This document shows positions 14,622-20,395 of a DNA stretch of 21,462 nt, piece after piece. The number at the start of each line of letters is the position of its first letter. Positions within the stretch are counted from its first letter, which is position 1. Origin of the DNA: CAZLAJ01 sp964644605 (lineage in GTDB: Bacteria > Patescibacteriota > Microgenomatia > UBA1406 > GWC2-37-13); NCBI GenBank assembly GCA_964644605.1, contig CAZXWS010000025.1, positions 1 through 21,462 of the forward strand, read 5' to 3'. The position numbers and the translations under genes are program-made. The notes under the pieces are model-generated. The model was not told the origin of the DNA. It saw nothing but the letters and a program-made list of their open reading frames with translations, and made no database searches.

Positions 14622-14885
14622 TTATCCATTCCCTTGGCTCATTTCGATTAGCTTTCGAGCTGCAAGTTCTTGTGTTTTTTTTACGGCTTCATTAATAGCA
14701 TCGGCAATGCGGTTTTCAATAATACCGTCTACAGTAACTTCGAGAATCTGTTGATCTCCACGAACTTTTACTTCAACACCGTTTTTTTCAACACTCACTT
14801 GTTCTTGTTGAAGAGCACGCTGCATTTGCTGAGCTTGTTGTTGTAATTTTTGTAAATCTCCGAATGCACTTAAAGGATTAGCCAT
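14622..14885 (-). CDS. ybaB: YbaB/EbfC nucleoid-associated protein
   Basis: The 87-residue product is a small dimeric DNA-binding protein of the YbaB/EbfC family. The N-terminal Gln-rich helix (LQKLQQQAQQMQRALQQEQV) is followed by the strand pattern VEVKVRGDQQILEVTVDG and a C-terminal helix (INEAVKKTQELAARKLIEMS). Length is slightly shorter than E. coli YbaB (109). It sits directly downstream of dnaX, its usual partner position, with a 36-nt gap. No SD. Confidence 0.93.
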   Translation of the reverse strand: MANPLSAFGDLQKLQQQAQQMQRALQQEQVSVEKNGVEVKVRGDQQILEVTVDGIIENRIADAINEAVKKTQELAARKLIEMSQGNG

Positions 14886-14921
14886 ATTTTAATTTAATTT
14901 ATAAAACGGATTTTTCCGTGT

Positions 14922-15962
14922 TTATCCGTATCTATTATAGAATTCTACAAGGGCAATCTCAAGCGGGATTGCTGGGATTGGTGTAAATTTTAAATAATTA
15001 TACGCGTCCTGAAAAGATTTCATCAGAAATGTAATTTCTACTATACTGAGTGTAGTAGAGCGTTCTTCATCTGTTTTTAAACCACTTTTGACAAGGAGCA
15101 GTAAACGTAGTTCCTCAAGTACTGTTTCAATCAAGTATTTAATATTACCTCCGTTAGCTATAAAGTCCTCTACCCAAGCAAGCGCTTTTTTTGAGTCTTT
15201 CTGTTCAAGTATTTCAAGTAAACCAAGTTTAGAACGCACTCCCAGATAATCTTTTACGTCATTGACATTAAGTTTTTTTTGTAGGTATAACTCTTCAAGT
15301 AGTTTTATAGCATCGCGGAACGATCGATCGGAATATTTTGTAATAAGGTCAATTACTTCTTCGGAAATATTCATTTTTTCAGCCACAGCGATTTTTTGAA
15401 GTTTTGTTTTTACATCCTGTCTGCTTGCTTCTCCAAACCTTACTTGTAAACATCGGGAAGTAATTGTTTTTGGGATTTTTTCTTCGTTCGTTGTTGCTAA
15501 TATAAAAATTACACTTTCAGGCGGTTCTTCAAGCGTCTTGAGTAAGGCATTGAATGCATCGTTGGTGATCATATGTGCCTCATCAATAATAAATACTCTT
15601 TTGCTACTTGTCATAGGTGCAAATGATGCGTCACGGATGAGAGAACGTACTTCTTCAATGCCACGGTTTGACGCTGCATCCATTTCAAGAACATCCGGCG
15701 ACGAACCAGCACCGATATTGAGGCAGTTTGCGCATGAATTGCATGGCTCTATGGAAGTTCCCTTTCCGGCAAATGCATTATTAAGACAATTTATTGCCTT
15801 TGCTACAATGCGGGCTGTTGAAGTTTTACCGGTTCCTTTTTGCCCCGTAAATAAAAAAGCGTGTGGCAGATTTTTTGTCTCTAATATATTTTTGACCACA
15901 TCTCGAACACGCGAATTATCAAGCTCTGCTATGGTGTGAGGTCGGTATTTGAGGTACAGCAT
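14922..15962 (-). CDS. dnaX: DNA polymerase III gamma subunit (short DnaX)
   Basis: The 346-residue clamp-loader ATPase loads the sliding clamp during replication. Walker A is GQKGTGKTS (40-48). Zinc ligands are C59, C74, C77 and C80, Walker B is IIDEAH (D127, E128) and sensor 1 is FILATTNEE. The SRC motif appears as TSRCLQVRF. The protein ends after clamp-loader domain III, so it lacks the tau-specific helicase- and polymerase-binding domains; only a gamma form would be made. A 21-nt repeat precedes the ATG. Confidence 0.96.
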   Translation of the reverse strand: MLYLKYRPHTIAELDNSRVRDVVKNILETKNLPHAFLFTGQKGTGKTSTARIVAKAINCLNNAFAGKGTSIEPCNSCANCLNIGAGSSPDVLEMDAASNRGIEEVRSLIRDASFAPMTSSKRVFIIDEAHMITNDAFNALLKTLEEPPESVIFILATTNEEKIPKTITSRCLQVRFGEASRQDVKTKLQKIAVAEKMNISEEVIDLITKYSDRSFRDAIKLLEELYLQKKLNVNDVKDYLGVRSKLGLLEILEQKDSKKALAWVEDFIANGGNIKYLIETVLEELRLLLLVKSGLKTDEERSTTLSIVEITFLMKSFQDAYNYLKFTPIPAIPLEIALVEFYNRYG

Positions 15963-15966
15963 ATAA

Positions 15967-15987
15967 TAGATTTAAGATTTAGGATTT
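15967..15987 (+). repeat. 21-nt repeat, copy upstream of dnaX
   Basis: Identical to 10387-10407; lies 4 nt upstream of the minus-strand dnaX ATG. Confidence 0.8.
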
Positions 15988-16050
15988 TTTTCTGGTTAAA
16001 AATTAAATAAGTCATATAGGTCTTATAAGACATATATGAATAACTAAAAA

Positions 16051-16404
16051 TTATTCTTTTAACAAGTTCGTCAGGCCGTGCTCTAGAAGCCAGTCCATTA
16101 TATAGTCTACAGATTTATTACGATGAGCGGCAAGTACGAGTACTTGGGGATAACATAGCACTAATTCGCCCAGCACATTTTCATCATCAATTTTTTCACC
16201 TTTATATGGAAATGCCAAGATGGGCAGAGCTTCATCTTCATGCTTATACTCTAGTGCGATTTGCTTCATTTTAATTTTACCCACAAAAATAACATTCAAA
16301 ACAAGATCATGATTGATGCCAAGCTCATTGTATAGCTTTTGAATAGTATCACGTATTTTATCCCTCTCTATTGGGTAGCGTGAAGATGAAATGATATTTA
16401 TCAT
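16051..16404 (-). CDS. ybeY: YbeY-like protein with degenerate zinc site
   Basis: The 117-residue product resembles the rRNA maturation factor YbeY: LNVIFVGKIKMKQIALEYKHEDEALPILAFPY, then LGELVLCYPQ. YbeY normally ends in a zinc site, HGxLHLxGxDH. Here the corresponding end reads LLEHGLTNLLKE and stops: the first His is kept, the second is Asn and the third is absent. The downstream sequence in all frames close by does not restore the motif, so this is not a simple recent frameshift. It starts 2 nt after the rpsU stop, implying translational coupling and a ribosome-related role. Catalytic activity is doubtful. Confidence 0.72.
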   Translation of the reverse strand: MINIISSSRYPIERDKIRDTIQKLYNELGINHDLVLNVIFVGKIKMKQIALEYKHEDEALPILAFPYKGEKIDDENVLGELVLCYPQVLVLAAHRNKSVDYIMDWLLEHGLTNLLKE

Positions 16405-16406
16405 GT

Positions 16407-16619
16407 TCAGCGTGTTTTTTTAACAGGTGAAGCAGCGCGCATTTTACCGACACTTCTGCCGCCACGTTCTTTTAGTTTTTCCTGTCTTCTACGTGAGGGC
16501 TTTTTGTAAAATTGAATTTCGCGTAATTTTTCTACTATTTCCTCATCAATAAACATTTTAGTAAATTTGCGGAAAAGACTGTCTTTTGATTCTCCTTTTT
16601 TCTTTTGTACGTAAACCAT
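16407..16619 (-). CDS. rpsU: Ribosomal protein bS21
   Basis: This 70-residue basic protein of the small ribosomal subunit binds near the 3' end of 16S rRNA. SLFRKFTKMFIDEEIVEKLREIQFYKKPSRRRQEK is the bS21 core, followed by a basic tail. The ATG at 16619 is preceded on the minus strand by GGGGGAG with a 10-nt spacer, the only SD-like sequence I can see before any gene in this window. It ends in UGA, 2 nt before the ybeY-like ATG. Confidence 0.94.
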   Translation of the reverse strand: MVYVQKKKGESKDSLFRKFTKMFIDEEIVEKLREIQFYKKPSRRRQEKLKERGGRSVGKMRAASPVKKTR

Positions 16620-16629
16620 GTATTATGTA

Positions 16630-16636
16630 CTCCCCC
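16630..16636 (-). promoter_or_regulatory. SD-like ribosome binding site of rpsU
   Basis: GGGGGAG on the minus strand, 10 nt before the ATG. The GGAG core pairs with the anti-SD CCUCC and the preceding Gs can wobble-pair. Unusual because other genes here lack SD sequences. Confidence 0.55.
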
Positions 16637-16650
16637 TTTCTCTTGTATAG

Positions 16651-16719
16651 ATTTCCACGGATTATAGCGGATTAACGCGGATATATGAGGTGGAAATCAA
16701 TAATTTGACCACGTTAATC
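16651..16719. repeat. CGGATTAACGCGGAT-type repeat with nested inverted repeats
   Basis: Inverted pair ATTTCCAC (16651-16658) / GTGGAAAT (16690-16697) encloses CACGGATTATAGCGG and ATTAACGCGGATA. A second pair, GATTAACG (16670-16677) / CGTTAATC (16712-16719), overlaps it. It resembles the CGGAT-rich arms around the GxxExxY gene. It lies between the MYG1-like gene and rpsU and contains an inverse TATAAT that might act as a promoter. Confidence 0.6.
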
Positions 16720-16730
16720 TACAGTGAATT

Positions 16731-17567
16731 TTAATGGATATGGCCAATTATTTCAATGATATCGGGAAGAGTGAGTTGAGTGGGGATGAGCGCGGGATTA
16801 ATTGAGGATGTATTTAAAAGAACATTTTTTGATGGGTGTAGATACCATTTCCCCACTGTATCTTTTTTTATAATGGCTTCATATAACTCAGTTAAATCAC
16901 TTGTTTTACTCGGCAGCGATTTGATTCGTACTCCCCCATTGCGCGGGTCTTTGCGTATGACAAGATTAATGCCCATTTTCATAGCTAGTTTCATCGCTTC
17001 TTCATTGCGTGTTTCCATGATCAGTGAATCGCCCCATTTTGATTGAAATCTTTGGCCTTTTTTTATTTCTTCCTCAGCCCGAACTTTGTTTCGTAAATTT
17101 TGAAGTGTTGCCTCGAGTAACGGGAAAACTGCTGCAATCACCATGTTTGAATCGTTCATAGTATGATTCAAACCGTTAATTAATTGATGTAAACTAAAAT
17201 CGTAGATATCTGCGGGCGCATCAGGAAAGCGAACTTCACCGAAATGATCAGTAAGATTTACAAAAGCTACAAGTCGCTCGAGTGCCGGCTGCAGACGAAT
17301 ATCCACAAGATGATGAGCAATCAGATATGTCAGGAGGAGTTGTGTAGCGCAGGTATTTTCATTCGATTGATGGTGATCAAATTTTCCATTGCCAGTATCA
17401 ACGTGAGTGATATCCGGATTAGAATCTGGTGGCGTTTTATCTAAAGTAGAACCGGCTGCTACAAATTGTACAGGGGCATCCTTCCACTCAGGCATAAATT
17501 TTTTTATAAGCCACACTGAAGCAATTGCATCGAGATCAGGCATGAGGTGTGTGACTATGAGTTTCAT
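16731..17567 (-). CDS. MYG1/DHH-like metal-dependent hydrolase
   Basis: The 278-residue product begins THLMPDLDAIASVWL (H7, D11, D13), followed by HVDTGNGKFDHHQ with D57 and D64-H65-H66. This pattern of an N-terminal HxxxDxD and a later DHH is that of DHH-type phosphoesterases and MYG1-family nucleases, which use divalent metals. The C-terminal part (SKWGDSLIMETRNEEAMKLAMKMGINLVIRKDPRNG) fits the MYG1 layout better than the DHHA1 domain. The substrate is unknown; RNA or small phosphodiesters are possible. It starts 9 nt after the proS stop, so it is probably cotranscribed with proS. Confidence 0.7.
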   Translation of the reverse strand: MKLIVTHLMPDLDAIASVWLIKKFMPEWKDAPVQFVAAGSTLDKTPPDSNPDITHVDTGNGKFDHHQSNENTCATQLLLTYLIAHHLVDIRLQPALERLVAFVNLTDHFGEVRFPDAPADIYDFSLHQLINGLNHTMNDSNMVIAAVFPLLEATLQNLRNKVRAEEEIKKGQRFQSKWGDSLIMETRNEEAMKLAMKMGINLVIRKDPRNGGVRIKSLPSKTSDLTELYEAIIKKDTVGKWYLHPSKNVLLNTSSINPALIPTQLTLPDIIEIIGHIH

Positions 17568-17576
17568 TTAGTATAT

Positions 17577-19286
17577 TTACTGGTAATAGTTAGTTAGTTG
17601 AGTAATTGTATCTTGAGTACTGTAAAGGTCTGCAGTTTTTTCGTTTCTCAACTTATACTCTATTTTACCATCTGTTTTCTTGGAAACGACAAGGCGTACA
17701 GGAATACCAATAAGATCTGCATCCGCGAATTTTTCGCCAGGCGAACTCTCCACTCGATCATCATACAATACATCAATACCAGCTGCTTCAAGTTCTTCAT
17801 ATACCTGTACAGCTTGCTTTTGAATTTCTTCGTCACTTAAGTTTAATCCAATGAGGTGAACCTGGTATGGCGTAATATATTTAGGCCATACGATTCCTTT
17901 TTCATCGTGATGTATTTCTACAACTGTTGCGAGTGTTCGCCCAATTCCAATACCATAGCAACCCATATAATATTGCTTTTCTTTTCCGTCTTTATCAATG
18001 TATGTAGCATCTTTCATTCGGCTTGTGTAGTGGTAACCGAGCTGGAAAATATTGCCCACTTCGATTCCTCGTTTTTCGATTAGTTTGTGAGTGCCGTCTT
18101 CTGTCATGTAACCTGATTTAGCGAGAGCAATATCAGCTAGTTTTTCACAGGTAAAATCTCTCCCATAATTTACATTGATAGAATCAGTTTTTTCTTTTTT
18201 TTGACCCCCGATAAAATTACGCACGGATATTAATGAGATGTCTGCAATATACCGTACTCCGGTGTGTCCCCATGAATGTACATATCCATATTGTGTTCCG
18301 ATTTTTTTTAAATCATCATCAGTTGCATCCTCCAGCAAACCTACCGCGTCGATTGCGTGCTCTAATTTAATCTTATTTACATCAAGATCTCCGCGTATCA
18401 CAGCAATTATAATTTCATTCGTAACTCTATTTTTGTACACAACATTTTTTAGAAAGCGGGATTTGGGTAGATTGTAATGTTTGACATTATCCTCCATTGT
18501 TTTTACCCATGCAGGCTGTTCGATTATTTGGAGGGACTTAATTTCGTCATCCATATTAATTTCTTCACGTTTAAATTTTGCTACATCTTCATGCGCTGCA
18601 TAACTGCCATCTTCACTGACTAAAAATTTACTCTCCCCTACTTCCGATTCCACCACGAACTCATGACAGTAATCTCCCCCTATATAGCCATTGTCAGATT
18701 CTACAACTACAGTTTTTAAGCCAACTCGATCAAAAATTTTTTTATATGTTTGCCACATATTTTGGTACTCTTTTTTAAAACTTTCTTCATCCGGATCAAA
18801 TGAGTACGCATCCTTCATGATAAATTCTCGCACTCTAAGCAAGCCTCCCCGTGCACGCAGTTCATCACGGAATTTTGTCGAGAACTGGTAAATATTAAAG
18901 GGCAGATCTTTGTAGCTAAACTGAAATTTTCTGACCACATCGACAAACATTTCCTCGGCCGTACCTCCCAACGCGAACATAAAATCTCTTCTGTCTTTAA
19001 TTGTCATGAGCTCAAAACCAGTAGATTTATCGCGATTTGTTTCCTGCCATAGCGACAGTGGATGTAAAACTGGCGATACCATTTCTTGACCACCTGCAGC
19101 ATCCATTTCTTCTTTTACGATTTGCATTATTTTTTGTTGCACTCGTTGACCTAATGGCAGAAAGAAGTAACGCCCTGCAGTAGATTCCCGGATGAAGCCG
19201 CCTTGATACAAGAGTTTGTGTGAGATTAAATTAGAGTCAGCCGGTGCTTCTTTAATTGTTTTTCCAAACAGTTTTGAGTAAAGCAT
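17577..19286 (-). CDS. proS: Prolyl-tRNA synthetase, bacterial type
   Basis: The 569-residue class II enzyme charges tRNA-Pro. The N-terminal catalytic core has the GGFIRESTAGRYFFLPLGQRV segment, motif 2 FRDELRARGGLLRVREFIMKDAYSFD and motif 3 GCYGIGIGRTLATVVE. Between about residues 225 and 390 lies the INS insertion domain (VKTMEDNVKHYNLPKSRFLKNVVY...GHTGVRYIADIS) that edits misacylated Ala-tRNA-Pro in bacterial-type ProRS. The C-terminal anticodon domain includes VHLIGLN and YDDRVESSPGEKFADADLIGIPVRLVV. Expression is preceded by a T-box leader. No SD before the ATG. Confidence 0.97.
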   Translation of the reverse strand: MLYSKLFGKTIKEAPADSNLISHKLLYQGGFIRESTAGRYFFLPLGQRVQQKIMQIVKEEMDAAGGQEMVSPVLHPLSLWQETNRDKSTGFELMTIKDRRDFMFALGGTAEEMFVDVVRKFQFSYKDLPFNIYQFSTKFRDELRARGGLLRVREFIMKDAYSFDPDEESFKKEYQNMWQTYKKIFDRVGLKTVVVESDNGYIGGDYCHEFVVESEVGESKFLVSEDGSYAAHEDVAKFKREEINMDDEIKSLQIIEQPAWVKTMEDNVKHYNLPKSRFLKNVVYKNRVTNEIIIAVIRGDLDVNKIKLEHAIDAVGLLEDATDDDLKKIGTQYGYVHSWGHTGVRYIADISLISVRNFIGGQKKEKTDSINVNYGRDFTCEKLADIALAKSGYMTEDGTHKLIEKRGIEVGNIFQLGYHYTSRMKDATYIDKDGKEKQYYMGCYGIGIGRTLATVVEIHHDEKGIVWPKYITPYQVHLIGLNLSDEEIQKQAVQVYEELEAAGIDVLYDDRVESSPGEKFADADLIGIPVRLVVSKKTDGKIEYKLRNEKTADLYSTQDTITQLTNYYQ

Positions 19287-19310
19287 ATAAAAAAATAATG
19301 AATAATGGTA

Positions 19311-19348
19311 TCCCCCTTCGTCCCGAGTACTCGGGACTACGGAGGGAT
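19311..19348 (-). repeat. Palindromic hairpin just upstream of proS
   Basis: GTCCCGAGT and its complement form an 18-nt perfect palindrome (19320-19337), immediately followed on the + strand by TAC to give a CTAC end. Outer flanks (CCCCTTC / GGAGGGA) are also largely complementary. A member of the dispersed palindrome family. Confidence 0.75.
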
Positions 19349-19390
19349 GTAACTCTCAGTAATCCGATTTCATCGGAAACCGAGAGTAAC
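19349..19390 (-). repeat. Long hairpin abutting the T-box terminator
   Basis: GTAACTCTC (19349-19357) pairs with GAGAGTAAC (19382-19390) with one mismatch; TCCGAT (19363-19368) pairs with ATCGGA (19372-19377). It begins directly after the terminator U-run on the proS transcript. Confidence 0.65.
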
Positions 19391-19443
19391 AAAAAACCTC
19401 GTCACTGCAATCCAATAGAATACTGGAATGCAAGGACGAGGTT
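19391..19443 (-). terminator. Intrinsic terminator of the proS T-box
   Basis: On the minus strand CCTCGTC pairs with GACGAGG. The stem continues inward through TTGCA/TGCAG and TCCA/TGGA pairs and is followed by six T residues (19396-19391). The 5' half of the stem is shared with the antiterminator, so only one of the two can form. Confidence 0.88.
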
Positions 19444-19508
19444 TGTCTCGTGGTACCACCTTGCTTTGTTTTTTACATTACTGTAAAAAATCTTGATGAC
19501 GTTGTGTT

Positions 19509-19537
19509 GTAAAGACGACTCGGCGAGTCGTCTCTAC
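19509..19537 (-). repeat. 29-nt palindrome inside the T-box leader
   Basis: Arms AGACGACTCG and complement around a 1-nt centre, with ends GTAA/CTAC on the + strand (GTAG/TTAC on the minus strand) and one mismatched pair. It sits between the Stem II region and Stem III and belongs to the palindrome family also found in rarA and prs. Confidence 0.8.
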
Positions 19538-19661
19538 GTATAATACGTCCATCATATCACGGGTATGATCATCCGTCTCTGCTCATCGCAGGCAGCCTGT
19601 CGTTTTATGACTATTGAGCGGGTTCGTCAGCGACTACTATTCTCAATATGGCTTTTAATTC

Positions 19662-19689
19662 ATTATAACAAAGTGAAGTGCGGCGTCAA
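19662..19689 (-). promoter_or_regulatory. Promoter of the proS T-box transcript
   Basis: On the minus strand TTGACG (19689-19684), a 16-nt spacer and TATAAT (19667-19662) with an upstream TG, giving the extended -10 TGTTATAAT. Predicted start near 19655. The -35 overlaps the stop codon of the kinase gene. Confidence 0.8.
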
Positions 19690-20261
19690 TGAGATTTTTT
19701 TTCAATCTCTATTTTATTAGCATCGTAGCCTAATACATCAAGAACTTTGCCAGTTGTTTCTAATTGGCCGGAAGAGTAGGTGTCGATTACGAGGTGATAG
19801 TATTTAGGGTTCCAAAAATCATGATTACCGTAAATTCTTTTATATTTTGCTAAATTACCTTCCTCACGTTGTTTTATAAACTGTTTTGCTTCTGCTATGG
19901 AAGCATTATCCCGATTTGCAACACGATCTACTCGTAGAGCATTTTCTTTGCATATTAATAAAATACGGAGTGTTTTATCTAAATCTTTTGCAACATAGCC
20001 AGAAAGCCAACCTTGAATAATCCAATTTTTTTGAGTACTTAAAATTTTTTCGACTTCTGCTTCTATTTTTTTGTCGAATTCATCACTCACTTTCGTAGCT
20101 TCCGGCATAATGTTATCGTTTAAATATTGCCGATGGATGTCTCCTAAATTTTTTATATGCCAGTGATATGGTTCCAAATATGCTAGAAGATTGCGTGCTA
20201 GAGTGCTTTTACCGACAGCTACGCCTCCAGATATTGTTATGTTATCAAAATGAAGTGTCAT
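19686..20261 (-). CDS. Archaeal-type cytidylate kinase-like NMP kinase
   Basis: This 191-residue P-loop kinase has Walker A GGVAVGKST (12-20), LGDIHRQYL at the expected NMP-binding position, and IIQGWLSGYVAKDL. The end RDNASIAEAKQFIKQREEGN...YKRIYGNHDFWNPKYYHLVIDT matches the layout of the short archaeal-type CMP kinases rather than E. coli Cmk (about 225 residues). The likely reaction is phosphorylation of CMP/dCMP by ATP, but another small phosphoacceptor is possible. The lid Arg residues are present in VDRVANRD. On the minus strand TATACT (20272-20267) ends 5 nt before the ATG. The proS promoter begins inside its stop codon. Confidence 0.75.
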   Translation of the reverse strand: MTLHFDNITISGGVAVGKSTLARNLLAYLEPYHWHIKNLGDIHRQYLNDNIMPEATKVSDEFDKKIEAEVEKILSTQKNWIIQGWLSGYVAKDLDKTLRILLICKENALRVDRVANRDNASIAEAKQFIKQREEGNLAKYKRIYGNHDFWNPKYYHLVIDTYSSGQLETTGKVLDVLGYDANKIEIEKKSH

Positions 20262-20300
20262 GCATTAGTATAAATATCTAGTATATAGTATCTAGGATCG

Positions 20301-20374
20301 GTAGTGGTGTGATTTATCACACTATAATTAAAGAGCGACCGCCGCTATAGGGGGGCAGGTAAATCGCTCCACTA
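20301..20374. repeat. Nested palindromic repeat between kinase and rseP
   Basis: Outer 16-nt arms GTAGTGGTGTGATTTA (20301-20316) and TAAATCGCTCCACTAC (20359-20374) match as inverted repeats at 14 of 16 positions. Inside are GTGTGA/TCACAC (20307-20322) and GAGCGA/TCGCTC (20323-20328, 20364-20369), plus a GC-rich tract. It carries the same GTAG/CTAC ends as the other elements. Confidence 0.7.
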
Positions 20375-20395
20375 CAAATTGAAAATATCATACTA

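Larger units (their letters stand above)
19391..19655 (-). promoter_or_regulatory. T-box riboswitch controlling proS (proline, specifier CCC)
   Basis: The leader senses uncharged tRNA-Pro and lets transcription continue into proS. All elements are on the minus strand. Stem I is very short: ATTGAG (19647-19642) pairs with CTCAAT (19618-19613). The specifier loop has AGTA on the 5' side (19638-19635) and GAA-CCC-G on the 3' side; CCC (19622-19620) is a Pro codon followed by a purine. Stem III is TTTTTTACA/TGTAAAAAA (19490-19469). The antiterminator has helix GCAAGG/CCTTGC, bulge TGGTACC (19458-19452), and helix ACGAG/CTCGT. The bulge TGGT fits the A73-CCA end of tRNA-Pro, as seen in the tRNA-Pro gene of this window. 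A terminator follows. Confidence 0.93.

Noticed and set aside
16021..16060. Frameshift at the 3' end of the ybeY-like gene that would restore the zinc motif
   Set aside because: I read past the stop; no HxxxxxH or GxDH sequence is encoded nearby, so a single frameshift does not explain the loss.
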